Positions 25,039-33,849 of a DNA stretch of 64,000 bases are shown piece after piece. The notes beneath the pieces were generated by a model. It ran no database searches, was not told where the DNA came from, and saw only the letters and a list, made by a program, of their open reading frames with translations. Each line of letters starts with the position of its first letter. The first letter of the stretch is position 1. Origin of the DNA: Agrococcus casei LMG 22410. Its GTDB lineage: Bacteria; Actinomycetota; Actinomycetes; Actinomycetales; Microbacteriaceae. The DNA is taken from assembly GCF_900163565.1 (NCBI RefSeq), contig NZ_FUHU01000003.1, positions 95,224-159,223 of the forward strand. The letters are read 5' to 3'. Made by a program: the position numbers and the translations under genes.

Positions 25039-25177
25039 CGTGCGGTTTGTCGCCGAGAAGGGAAGTTGATCCGATACTCGGCCGACGCCAGTCCCGATCG
25101 TCGTACCGTGGACGGGTAACGACGAAGCGGCTCTCGACACCTGAATCGGTGCGCAGCGAGCAGCGGGGCCTGAAGGT

Positions 25178-25493
25178 GTGCGCGACAACTTTCGGAAGCT
25201 CAGCAAGGCTGAGCGGGGTGCGATCATCGCGCGTCTAGAGGTCAGGCATGGATCGCGATCACCCGTGCGCCTCATCTGCCTGTTCGTGCTGGCGCTTGCT
25301 GTGTCGGTGGCGGTGCTGATGCTCGCGGGTGGCGCCGGTGTTCGTACTTTGGGTCTGCTGACTGCTGACTGCTGGTGGAGCGGGGATTATCGTGTCGGTC
25401 ATCCTACTCGCTGATTTCGGTGCAAACGCATGGAAGAAGGAGCTCGCCGTGAAGCTGCGTCTGATCTATGACGAGGGCCAGACGCAGCGCTGA
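25178..25493 (+). pseudogene. Small membrane protein gene frameshifted by a 7-bp tandem duplication
   Basis: From GTG 25178 the frame gives MRDNFRKLSKAERGAIIARL, then a membrane helix (LICLFVLALAVSVAVLMLAG). At 25356-25374 the sequence holds 2.7 copies of TGCTGAC, and the frame then ends early at 25414. Removing one 7-base unit restores a second helix (GGAGIIVSVILLADFGANAW) and a charged end, KKELAVKLRLIYDEGQTQR, stopping at 25491-25493. The restored protein would have about 102 residues and two membrane helices. Function unknown. Confidence 0.6.
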
Positions 25494-25532
25494 CGTAACG
25501 GTCAAGAAGGCGCGCCAGTACAGTGCAGTGCG

Positions 25533-27251
25533 TCAAAGGAACTTTCGGAAGTGCTCGCGCAGATCAGGGTCGCAGACGTAGACGTAGGTGCCATGGATTC
25601 CTCTCGTCAGGAGGACCGTGTAGATGTTACGCACGTACTCCAGCAGGTCGTCGTCTGAGTACGTGATACCCAACTTCGGATTGTTCTCTCGACCCTTCTT
25701 GTCGAAGTAGTCGACGCGACTGAACACGACGCGTCCAGTTGCCTTGTCGAAGCGGAGGTCGGGACCGATGATGACGCCCGCATAATTCAGGTCATAGCCC
25801 TGCACTGTATGAATCGAGCCGACCTCCTCAACAGAGCCAGGTGCGCTGATCCAGTCGCGATCAGTCGAGTTCCACCTCATCTGTTCGCCATCGATATCGA
25901 TGTCGAAGGCATCTTTGTCTTTCTTGGTCTTCCAAGGCCAGGCGTAGCCGGCGACGATCCGGGATAGCCCGTTCCGCGCATCCTGTTTCCGAATTTCACG
26001 CCGCATATCCCCGAGGTCATTGAAAAACTTGAGGTCGTAGCCGTCGAAAGTTTCGCGTGCATCCGGGGGAGTGTCGCCGAGCAATGACCTCACGTACCCG
26101 ACGTAGTCCTGCTCGGCAGCCACCCGCATCTGTGAACGCAGTGGGTACAGCCGGCCGTGCCCAGACACTTCGTCGACCAGAGCCGCGGTGGTGTTGGCAG
26201 GCAGGTCAGCCGGTCGCACACTCTGGCCTGTGTCGAGCATGAAGATCGCATGTCTGCTCTGCTTGCGTATCCAGTCGAGCTGGGTGAAGCGGATGTCGTC
26301 TTCGCCGAAGAGCTTGACGTTGATGTCTGCGAATTTCTTGTTGAGCGGGCCCGACGGTTGATTGGCTCGGTGGTTGAGACGGTGGGCTTCGTCAACGATC
26401 AGTAGGTCGAAGGGCTCATCGCTATCGCCGACTGCGAATGGCGACAGAACCATGCTCTTGCTGAGGCCCGGGGTCAGGCCGAAGACTCTCGCGATCGACT
26501 CGCGCAGTGACTGCTGCGGCACGACGATGCCGAATCTGACTGTTTTCAGCAGCTCTCCATGGCCAAGCGTGAAGAAGTCGCTGAAGATGGAGTCGCTGTC
26601 GAGCGGTTCGTCGGGATGGTGACGACGGATGTCTTCGAGCAGTTTCAGAAGATAGATTGCGACGACGGTCTTTCCGGTGCCAGGACTTCCCTGGATCACG
26701 GCGGTGCTCGGCTGGCCTTCCTCCAAGTCCGCGAACAGCCCGTCGAGGATGTCTTCGACGGCGATCGCCTGATCGTGATTGAGTGCTTTGAACGGCGAAA
26801 GCTTGAACAGATCGCTGTTGATGATTTCGGGCAGCGTGCGCTTGAACAGGTGCTCTTGCGTGCGGAGCTGCTCGAAGACCGCGTCGAACGTTCTGCTGTA
26901 CGACTCGCGATCGTAATAGTCCGCATCCGTGATGCCAGCGTTGCTGTTGAGCACCTCGAGTTGGCCGTCCCCGGAGAACATACGGATCAGAAACGACTCG
27001 AGATCCAGACACGCTGACTTATTGAATGTCTCGTCGAGCACGACACGGACCCATTGCAGATTCTGCTTGTCTTGCGAGACGAGGTGCTGCCGCATGCGGC
27101 TCTCAGCGTTGAGGGATTCGCCGACATACACCTGCGAGTCGTCGTTCATCACGTAGACGACGGGCCAGTTGCGGTGTCGAGGATGTGCTGAGCCCCAATC
27201 GCGGATGTGGTCGGCAGCGAACGGGAAGGTCTCGAGGCTAAAGACGGTCAT
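25533..27251 (-). CDS. GIY-YIG nuclease fused to DUF2075 helicase/ATPase
   Basis: A 572-residue two-domain protein. Residues about 28-100 look like a GIY-YIG nuclease: VVYVM, nine residues later YVGES, then an Arg-rich ESRMRQHL helix and a Glu in CLDLESFLIR. Residues about 160-572 match DUF2075, a Schlafen-like SF1 helicase: Walker A GSPGTGKT at 188-195, Walker B LLIVDEAH at 283-290, SVRPADL, SQMRVA, VGSIHTVQGYDLNYAG and the YTVLLTRG motif. ATG 27251 is used because VFSLETFPF begins the conserved part; it overlaps the end of the MazG-like gene by 14 bases, so the two are coupled. Base use is less GC-rich than in neighbours, which suggests transfer. A defence role is inference. Confidence 0.8.
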   Translation of the reverse strand: MTVFSLETFPFAADHIRDWGSAHPRHRNWPVVYVMNDDSQVYVGESLNAESRMRQHLVSQDKQNLQWVRVVLDETFNKSACLDLESFLIRMFSGDGQLEVLNSNAGITDADYYDRESYSRTFDAVFEQLRTQEHLFKRTLPEIINSDLFKLSPFKALNHDQAIAVEDILDGLFADLEEGQPSTAVIQGSPGTGKTVVAIYLLKLLEDIRRHHPDEPLDSDSIFSDFFTLGHGELLKTVRFGIVVPQQSLRESIARVFGLTPGLSKSMVLSPFAVGDSDEPFDLLIVDEAHRLNHRANQPSGPLNKKFADINVKLFGEDDIRFTQLDWIRKQSRHAIFMLDTGQSVRPADLPANTTAALVDEVSGHGRLYPLRSQMRVAAEQDYVGYVRSLLGDTPPDARETFDGYDLKFFNDLGDMRREIRKQDARNGLSRIVAGYAWPWKTKKDKDAFDIDIDGEQMRWNSTDRDWISAPGSVEEVGSIHTVQGYDLNYAGVIIGPDLRFDKATGRVVFSRVDYFDKKGRENNPKLGITYSDDDLLEYVRNIYTVLLTRGIHGTYVYVCDPDLREHFRKFL

Positions 27252-27555
27252 ATTTGGTGCTCCGGCCACGCGCCTTGTCGGGAGGGTACTTCTCGCGCGT
27301 CTTGGCGAGCTTCTGACTGATGATGGTGTCGGGGTCGAGGCCCAAGCGGTCGGCGAGATGTAGGCAGTAAGTGAGGACGTCGGCGAGTTCGTCCTTGGCC
27401 GCTGCGAGGTCGGCGTCACCCCATTGGAAGCACTCTAGGAGCTCACCGGCTTCGATGCTGATGCTCTTGGCGAGATTCTCAGGCGTGTGAAACTGCTGCC
27501 AGTCGCGCTCGGCAACGAACGCGCGCAGGGCATCGCGAGTGGCTACTGTGACCAT
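27238..27555 (-). CDS. MazG-like nucleotide pyrophosphohydrolase, partner of the nuclease-helicase
   Basis: A 105-residue protein of the compact MazG/RS21-C6 (dCTPase-like) type: SIEAGELLECFQWGD and DELADVLTYCLHLADRLGL form the two metal-binding helices, with E-x-x-E and E-x-x-D spacing, and a basic C-terminus (REKYPPDKARG). It should hydrolyse (d)NTPs to monophosphate and pyrophosphate. It is the upstream gene of a two-gene unit with the GIY-YIG/DUF2075 protein. Nothing else in the window resembles the pair. Confidence 0.82.
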   Translation of the reverse strand: MVTVATRDALRAFVAERDWQQFHTPENLAKSISIEAGELLECFQWGDADLAAAKDELADVLTYCLHLADRLGLDPDTIISQKLAKTREKYPPDKARGRSTKYDRL

Positions 27556-27646
27556 GGCTCAAAGCTAGCAGTGAGGACACCACGTGCTGTCGGATGGAAG
27601 TGTCCAATCGATTCCCTTTCACACTCCACTCATAGCTGGAAAATTG

Positions 27647-27674
27647 TTGCCAAATTGTGATGTTGGTGTATCGT
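27647..27674 (+). promoter_or_regulatory. Promoter of the rpf-like gene
   Basis: TTGCCA, a 16-base spacer and TATCGT match a -35/-10 pair. Transcription would start near 27681, giving a leader of about 120 bases before the GTG at 27804. Confidence 0.5.
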
Positions 27675-27680
27675 CGTGCA

Positions 27681-28466
<786 letters not shown>

Positions 28467-28477
28467 TAGCGCTGATG

Positions 28478-28515
28478 CTGATCGCCCCGACCTGATTGTT
28501 GGTCGGGGCGATCAG
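28478..28515 (+). terminator. Strong hairpin terminator after the rpf-like gene
   Basis: A perfect 15-bp stem (CTGATCGCCCCGACC and its complement) with an 8-base loop begins 12 bases after the stop codon. Confidence 0.85.
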
Positions 28516-28519
28516 TGCA

Positions 28520-28659
28520 GTGGTTTCGAGACACTCGCGCGCTTCGCGTGCGGGTTCCTCAACCACCGGATACAGGGGCGCAGTTCCTCAACCAGCGGGT
28601 GGGGGTGTGTGGTTTCGTGACATTCGCGCGCTTCGCGGGCGAATTCCTCAACCAGCGGG
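28520..28659. repeat. Intergenic degenerate direct repeats with TTCCTCAACCA ends
   Basis: Two units of about 50 bases, 28520-28569 and 28609-28659, share GTGGTTTCG, GACA, TCGCGCGCTTCGCG and TTCCTCAACCA. A partial third unit (TTCCTCAACCAGCGGG) lies between them at 28584-28599. Similar CCTCAACCA/CTTCGC words are common between genes in related actinobacteria. There is no coding potential. Confidence 0.7.
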
Positions 28660-28689
28660 CATAGGGGTGCGGCTCCGCGGCCGTGCGGG

Positions 28690-30735
28690 TCAGCGGGTCT
28701 TCGCAACCATCGTCAGCACGTCGTACTGCGCGACGATCTCGTCGTTCTGGTTGATGAGCCGCGCATCCCACCGCACCTGGCCGTAGTCGTCGGTCTCGCG
28801 GGGCGTGATCTCCTTGGCCGTCAGCTCGACCCGAATCGAGTCGCCAGCCGACACAGGCGTCATGAACTTCAGGTTCTCGAGCCCAGTGTTCGCAAGCACC
28901 GGTCCCGGAGCCGGCTCGACGAACAGGCCCGCGGCGAACGACACCAGCAGGTAGCCGTGAGCGACGCGGCCCGGGAAGAACGGATTCGCGGCCGCAGCCT
29001 CCTCGTCCATGTGGGCGTAGAACGTGTCGCCGGTGAAGTGTGCGAAACGCTCGATGTCGTCCAGCGACACCTCACGCAGCCCCGACCGCACCTGATCGCC
29101 GATGCGCAGCTCTGCGAGCGACTTGCGGAACGGGTGCTCGGCATCCGCGTTCGCACTTGCCCCCGAGTGCCACACGCCTGTCACCGCCGTCATCAACTCG
29201 GGTGTGCCCTGCACAGCGGTGCGCTGCATGTGGTGCTTGACGGCGATGATGCCGCCCAGCTCCTCGCCGCCGCCAGCACGACCAGGACCACCGTGCATCA
29301 GCATTGGCAAGGGCGATCCGTGACCGGTCGAGGTCTTGAGGTTGTCGCGATCGAGCAGCAGAATGCGGCCGTTCATGCCGGCGATGCGGGGCACCAGCGC
29401 ACCCACGAACTCCGGGTCGTGCGAGACGACAGAGGTGACGAGCGAACCGCCGCCGCGGGCGACGAGGTCGACTGCTTCGTCAACAGAGTCATAGGTGAGC
29501 AGCGACGCGACCGGACCGAACGCCTCGATCTCGTGCAGCGCATCGGTCAACGCATCGTCGAACCGCAGCAGCATGGGTGACACAAACGCGCCCTGGCTGG
29601 GCTGCGGCTGGTCGGTTCCGACGACGACGCGGCCGCCGGCGTCGACGAGCTTGCCGACCTGACTGAGCACCTCGTCGCGCTGCTCGAGTGACGCGAGCGG
29701 GCCCATCGTCACCCCCTCATCGCGCGGGTCTCCCACGACGATGCGCTCGGCGATGCGGTCGGCAACAGCGCGCGCAACGTCGGCAGCGAGCGCCGACGGC
29801 ACGATCGCACGGCGAATGGCGGTGCACTTCTGGCCTGCCTTCGACGTCATCTCGGTCACGAGCTGCTTCACGAAGGCAGAGAACTCCGGAGTCTCGGGGG
29901 TTGCGTCGGGACCGAGCACGGATGCGTTGATCGAGTCGGTCTCGCACGTGAAGCGCACGCCGCCCGACTGGAATGCCTCATGCCGACGCAGCTTGTCTGC
30001 CGTATATGCCGACCCAGTGAATGCGACGGTGTCGCCGAGCTTCAGCAGGTCGAAGACACCGGGCAGCGAGCCCGACACCAGCTGCACCGAGCCCTCGGGC
30101 AGCAGCCCCGACTCGTCGAGGATGCGCACCATATGCTCGGCGAGGAATCCGGTCGGCGTCGCAGGCTTGATGATCGACGGCACGCCAGCCAGGAAGGCGG
30201 GTGCGAGCTTCTCGAGCGACCCCCACACAGCAAAGTTGAAGGCGTTGATCTGCACAGCAGCACCGGGCAGCGAAGTAAAGATATGCCGACCGAGGAATGA
30301 TCCGTCTTTCGACAGAGGCTCGAGGGGGCCGTCGATCAGCACGGTGCTCTGCGGCATCTCGCGCCGCCCTTTCGACGAGTAGGCGAAGAGCACGCCGATG
30401 CCGCCGTCGATGTCGACCCACGAGTCGGCTTTGGTCGCCCCCGTGCGTGCTGAGATCTCGTAGAGCTCGTCCTTGCGCTCAGTGAGAGCGAGCGCCATCT
30501 TCTTCAGGATGATCGCCCGCTGGTGGAAGGTCAGCGGAGCAAGCGAATCGTGACCGACCGTGCGCGCATACTCGAGCGCGCCTGCGAGGTCGATGCCTTC
30601 GCTCGACACACGGGCGACCACGTCGCCGGTCGATGCGTCGCGCACCTCCTGCACTGCCGCATCCGTCTCTGGCCTCCACCACTCGCCCTTGATGAACGAG
30701 GGCAGAATCGCTGTCTGAGTTGCAGTCGTTGTCAT
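28690..30735 (-). CDS. paaZ: Bifunctional PaaZ: oxepin-CoA hydrolase / semialdehyde dehydrogenase
   Basis: A 681-residue fusion. Residues about 1-520 are an aldehyde dehydrogenase: FTGSAYTADKLRR cofactor region and catalytic Cys in SKAGQKCTAIRRA. Residues about 530-681 are a MaoC-type (R)-hydratase: HFTGDTFYAHMDEEAAAANPFF gives the D-x4-H pair, then GRVAHGYLLVS. PaaZ opens the oxepin-CoA ring and oxidises the resulting aldehyde to 3-oxo-5,6-dehydrosuberyl-CoA. Its ATG overlaps the paaH stop (ATGA), and it is the last gene of the paaJ-F-H-Z operon. Confidence 0.94.
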   Translation of the reverse strand: MTTTATQTAILPSFIKGEWWRPETDAAVQEVRDASTGDVVARVSSEGIDLAGALEYARTVGHDSLAPLTFHQRAIILKKMALALTERKDELYEISARTGATKADSWVDIDGGIGVLFAYSSKGRREMPQSTVLIDGPLEPLSKDGSFLGRHIFTSLPGAAVQINAFNFAVWGSLEKLAPAFLAGVPSIIKPATPTGFLAEHMVRILDESGLLPEGSVQLVSGSLPGVFDLLKLGDTVAFTGSAYTADKLRRHEAFQSGGVRFTCETDSINASVLGPDATPETPEFSAFVKQLVTEMTSKAGQKCTAIRRAIVPSALAADVARAVADRIAERIVVGDPRDEGVTMGPLASLEQRDEVLSQVGKLVDAGGRVVVGTDQPQPSQGAFVSPMLLRFDDALTDALHEIEAFGPVASLLTYDSVDEAVDLVARGGGSLVTSVVSHDPEFVGALVPRIAGMNGRILLLDRDNLKTSTGHGSPLPMLMHGGPGRAGGGEELGGIIAVKHHMQRTAVQGTPELMTAVTGVWHSGASANADAEHPFRKSLAELRIGDQVRSGLREVSLDDIERFAHFTGDTFYAHMDEEAAAANPFFPGRVAHGYLLVSFAAGLFVEPAPGPVLANTGLENLKFMTPVSAGDSIRVELTAKEITPRETDDYGQVRWDARLINQNDEIVAQYDVLTMVAKTR

Positions 30736-31571
30736 GAGCCTTCACTCCATTCGTAGAAGCCCTTGCCGCTCTTGCGGCCGAGCTCGCCGCGGGCGACCAT
30801 GTCGCGCAGCAGCTGCGGGGGTTCGAATCTGGGGCCGAGTTCGCGTGCGAGCTCTTCGGCGATGCCGAGGCGCACGTCGAGCCCGACGATGTCGGTGGTC
30901 TTGAGCGGCCCTGCCGGGTGGCGGTAGCCGAGTTCCATGGCGGCGTCGATGTCGGCTGCCGATGCGACGCCGGCTTCGAGCATGCGAATTGCTTCGAGCC
31001 CGAGCGCGACGCCGAGTCTGCTCGACGCGAAGCCGGGGGAGTCGGTGACGGTGACAGGCGTCTTGCCGATCTGCTCGACCCACGCTTGCGCGGTCTCGCA
31101 CAGCTCGGGCGCGGTCGCCGTGCCGATCACGATCTCGACGAGCTTCGACGCAGGCACGGGGTTGAAGAAGTGCAGCCCCAGAAAGCGGTCGGGTCGCTGC
31201 AGTGCTGCGGCGAGCTTGTCGATCGAGATCGAGGAGGTGTTGGATGCGAGGGTCGCGTCGGGCGCGATCGCCTCCTCGACGCGGGCGAGCGAGGATGCCT
31301 TGAGCTCGAGATCCTCCGGAACCGCCTCGATGACGAGAGCGCACTCAGAAAAGCTCTGCGCATCCGTCGAAACGTGCACTTCGAGACCCTCTGCCTGCAT
31401 GCCGCGCTCGATGCTCTTAGCGAGGGCCTGATCGACGCGCGCTTTCGCCGCTGCCGCCGCCTCGTCGTCGCGCTCGACCACAGTGACCTGGGCGCCAGCC
31501 AGCAGAAACGCGTGCGCGATGCCTGCGCCCATGCGTCCGCCGCCGAGGACGCCGACTGCTGTGTCTCTCAT
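30732..31571 (-). CDS. paaH: 3-hydroxyacyl-CoA dehydrogenase PaaH
   Basis: A 279-residue protein with the Rossmann motif VLGGGRMGAGIAHAF at residues 8-22, SNTSSISI, GLHFFNPVPASKLVEIV with the catalytic His, and DSPGFASSRLGVALGLEAIRM leading into the C-terminal helical domain ending KSGKGFYEW. It oxidises the 3-hydroxyadipyl-CoA intermediate with NAD+. The start overlaps the paaF stop (ATGA), and the stop overlaps the paaZ start. Confidence 0.93.
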   Translation of the reverse strand: MRDTAVGVLGGGRMGAGIAHAFLLAGAQVTVVERDDEAAAAAKARVDQALAKSIERGMQAEGLEVHVSTDAQSFSECALVIEAVPEDLELKASSLARVEEAIAPDATLASNTSSISIDKLAAALQRPDRFLGLHFFNPVPASKLVEIVIGTATAPELCETAQAWVEQIGKTPVTVTDSPGFASSRLGVALGLEAIRMLEAGVASAADIDAAMELGYRHPAGPLKTTDIVGLDVRLGIAEELARELGPRFEPPQLLRDMVARGELGRKSGKGFYEWSEGS

Positions 31572-32335
31572 CGCTCGGCCCTTCGGTCGAGGAATGCGCC
31601 CATGCGCTCGCGCTTGTCGTCGGATTCGAACAGCACCGACTGCTCTTCGAGATCGATCTGCGGATGTGCGCTGCGGGGCGCGAGGTGCGCTCGCTTGGTC
31701 GCCTGGGTCGCCTGTGCGCCGAGCTTCGCGATGCTGTCGGCCATCTTGTGCGCGCGGGCCATCGCCTCGTCGCGGTCGTCGTCGAGGTGGGTGACGAGCC
31801 TGGCCGCAAACGACTGGTGTGCGTTCAGGATGCGGCCGGTCAGCAGCATCTCGGCTGCAATGGCCTCGCCTACGATCTCGCGCAGCCGCCAGGTCGCGCC
31901 GGCTGCGGCGATGATGCCGAGCCCGGTCTCGGGATTGCCGAACTTGGTGGTCGTCGTGCCGATGCGGATGTCTGCTGCATACGCGAGCTCTGCGCCGCCG
32001 CCGAGCGCGTATCCGTCGACGACTGCGATGACCGGCATCGGCAGCTCGCGAACCCGCATGAACGCGCGGGTGTTGATGCCCTCGAGTGCCTCTGCGGCAC
32101 CGCGGTCGCGAAGCTGCGCGATGTCGGCGCCGGCTGCGAACGTGCCCCCTGCACCGGTGAGGATCAGCGTGCGCGGGTTGGATTCGAGTCGCTCGCACAG
32201 GTCGTGCAGCGCGTCGATGGTCTGCTGGTCGATCGCGTTGCGCTTCTCGGGCCGGTTGAGGGTCGCGACCACCCGGTCTTCGAGCTCTTCGACGAGCAGC
32301 ACGGGCTTGGCTTCGGCTGGTGTGGCGTCGTGCAT
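31568..32335 (-). CDS. paaF: Enoyl-CoA hydratase, probable PaaF
   Basis: A 255-residue crotonase with GTFAAGADIAQLRD and DGYALGGGAELAYAADIRIG oxyanion-hole motifs, and the two acidic residues expected of a true hydratase in the GNPETGLGIIAAAGA area (Glu present). Its place between thiolase and 3-hydroxyacyl-CoA dehydrogenase supports PaaF, 2,3-dehydroadipyl-CoA hydratase. ATG 32335 overlaps the paaJ stop by one base, and the gene ends in the paaH start. Assignment relative to the crotonase at 16658 is by context. Confidence 0.82.
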   Translation of the reverse strand: MHDATPAEAKPVLLVEELEDRVVATLNRPEKRNAIDQQTIDALHDLCERLESNPRTLILTGAGGTFAAGADIAQLRDRGAAEALEGINTRAFMRVRELPMPVIAVVDGYALGGGAELAYAADIRIGTTTTKFGNPETGLGIIAAAGATWRLREIVGEAIAAEMLLTGRILNAHQSFAARLVTHLDDDRDEAMARAHKMADSIAKLGAQATQATKRAHLAPRSAHPQIDLEEQSVLFESDDKRERMGAFLDRRAER

Positions 32336-33519
32336 CACACGCGCTCCAGCATCATCGCGGTTCCCTGGCCGACCCCGACGCACATCGTTGCGAGGCCGAG
32401 TTCGGCCTGTTCGCGCTCCATGCGGCCGAGCAGCGTGATGACGATGCGCGAGCCCGATGATCCGAGGGGGTGCCCCAGTGCGATCGCGCCGCCGTCGTTG
32501 TTGACGATCTGCGGGTCGAGGCCGAGCCTGCGGATGCACGCGAGCGATTGCGTCGCGAACGCCTCGTTGAGCTCGACGGCACCGATGTCGTCGATGTTGA
32601 GGCCGGTGCGGGCCAGCAGCTTCTCGGTCGCCGGCACGGGGCCGAGCCCCATCACCTCAGGCGCCAAGCCGGCGGCGGCATTGCCGCGGATGCGCGCACG
32701 CGGAGCCAGCCCCAGTTCTGCGACTGCGCGCTCACTGGCGACGAGCACAGCGCTCGCGCCGTCGTTGAGGCTCGACGAATTGCCCGCCGTGACGACCGAT
32801 CCGCCATTGACGACAGGGCGCAGGCTGGCGAGCTTCTCGAGCGTCGTCTCTGGCCTGGGCCCTTCGTCGGTATCGACGTCGCCTCGTTTGGTGGGCACTG
32901 CCACGACCTCATCCGCAAAGCGGCCCGCTTCGATCGCAGCGAGCGCCTTCTGGTGGCTCTCGAGTGCGAACGCGTCAGCGTCCTCGCGGGTGATGCCGTC
33001 GACGCGTGCTACCTCCTCGGCCGTCTCGGGCATGGCGAACGTGGCCTTGTCTCGCTCGAGGAGCTTCGGGTTCGTGAACCGCCACCCGATCGACGTGTCG
33101 AACTTGGCGCCAGGGCGCGCGAATGCCTTCTCGGGCTTGGCCTCGACCCAGGGCGCGCGGGTCATCGACTCGACGCCGCCGGCGATGATGAGGTCGGCGT
33201 CGCCTGCGCGGATCGCCTGCGAAGCCATTGCGATGGCACTCATTCCGGATGCGCAGAGGCGGTTCACGGTCACGCCCGGCAGGTCGTCGGGCAGGCCGGC
33301 GAGCAGTGTCGCCATGCGTGCGACGTTGCGGTTGTCTTCGCCTGCCTGGTTGGCACCGCCCAGGATCACCTCGTCGATGCGAGAGGGGTCGACGCCCGTT
33401 CGAGTCACGAGCTCGGCGATGGTCAGTGCGGCCATGTCGTCGGGCCTCACGGATGCCAGCGCACCGCCGTATCGACCGACGGGCGTGCGAACGCCGCCTA
33501 CGAGAAACGCCTCAGGCAT
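32335..33519 (-). CDS. paaJ: Acetyl-CoA acyltransferase (thiolase), probable PaaJ
   Basis: A 394-residue thiolase. The nucleophile Cys is in VNRLCASGMSAI, with GGVESMTRAPW, NEAFATQSL, GGAIALGHPLGSSGSR and the final catalytic Cys in ATMCVGVGQG. PaaJ cleaves both 3-oxo-5,6-dehydrosuberyl-CoA and 3-oxoadipyl-CoA. I chose ATG 33519 because GAGG lies about 8 bases upstream; an in-frame GTG at 33531 sits on that site. It is the first gene of the operon, with the PaaR-type operator about 37 bases upstream. Confidence 0.9.
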   Translation of the reverse strand: MPEAFLVGGVRTPVGRYGGALASVRPDDMAALTIAELVTRTGVDPSRIDEVILGGANQAGEDNRNVARMATLLAGLPDDLPGVTVNRLCASGMSAIAMASQAIRAGDADLIIAGGVESMTRAPWVEAKPEKAFARPGAKFDTSIGWRFTNPKLLERDKATFAMPETAEEVARVDGITREDADAFALESHQKALAAIEAGRFADEVVAVPTKRGDVDTDEGPRPETTLEKLASLRPVVNGGSVVTAGNSSSLNDGASAVLVASERAVAELGLAPRARIRGNAAAGLAPEVMGLGPVPATEKLLARTGLNIDDIGAVELNEAFATQSLACIRRLGLDPQIVNNDGGAIALGHPLGSSGSRIVITLLGRMEREQAELGLATMCVGVGQGTAMMLERV

Positions 33520-33555
33520 CAAGAACCTCACTGTTCGTTCGACGGCGGCCGATTA

Positions 33556-33577
33556 GGTGACCGATCGTTCAGTAATT
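33556..33577. promoter_or_regulatory. PaaR-type operator upstream of paaJ
   Basis: The 16-base core TGACCGATCGTTCAGT is identical to that at 21211-21226 in front of paaA. It lies just upstream of the paaJ start and would bring the paaJ-F-H-Z operon under the same regulator. Confidence 0.72.
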
Positions 33578-33653
33578 ATGCCGGTGACGGGGCCGGTGGC
33601 GCAACCGGGGGTGGTTCGTGCGGACGTTGGTGGTTGCGAAGAACCGGGGTGTG

Positions 33654-33713
33654 ACGAGAAACCGTTCAGTGTGAGGTTTCTCGTGCGCGGGTGCTCGAAT
33701 CACGGTTTCTCGT
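33654..33713. repeat. Intergenic inverted repeat with ACGAGAAACCG arms
   Basis: ACGAGAAACCG at 33654-33664 and CGGTTTCTCGT at 33703-33713 are exact complements; a GGTTTCTCGTG also occurs in the middle. The arms match those of 16542-16634. The 318-bp gap 33532-33849 otherwise holds the PaaR operator and the toxin-antitoxin palindrome. Confidence 0.5.
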
Positions 33714-33762
33714 GGACGTGGCTGGGGGTGGATGCGGCGTCAGGGCGATACGGGCAGCCCAG

Positions 33763-33806
33763 AAAAGTGGGTGGTCGCCCGTATTTCTGTGTGTTCACCC
33801 ACTTTT
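33763..33806. promoter_or_regulatory. Inverted repeat upstream of the MNT/HEPN pair
   Basis: AAAAGTGGGTG (33763-33773) and CACCCACTTTT (33796-33806) are perfect complements with a 22-base spacer, ending 43 bases before the ATG of the nucleotidyltransferase gene. A GACAAT box follows at 33811. The position suits an autoregulatory operator, perhaps bound by the winged-helix part of that protein. Confidence 0.55.
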
Positions 33807-33849
33807 GTGTGACAATGATGGCAAGTAACCGGTCAACTTCGGAGGATCC

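Noticed and set aside
25187..25551. 12-base direct repeat AACTTTCGGAAG at 25187 and 25540 as an insertion footprint
   Set aside because: A 12-mer pair is expected by chance in 64 kb, and both copies lie inside coding frames.
28520..28659. CRISPR array
   Set aside because: Only two and a half degenerate units without regular spacers, and no cas genes in the window.
30918..32438. 506-codon open frame antisense to paaH and paaF
   Set aside because: Composition is that of a complementary-strand shadow and there is no ribosome site.
31664..33556. 630-codon open frame antisense to paaF and paaJ
   Set aside because: It is a shadow of high-GC coding on the other strand; the translation is Ser/Arg/Ala-rich with no domain, while the minus strand holds clear enzymes.
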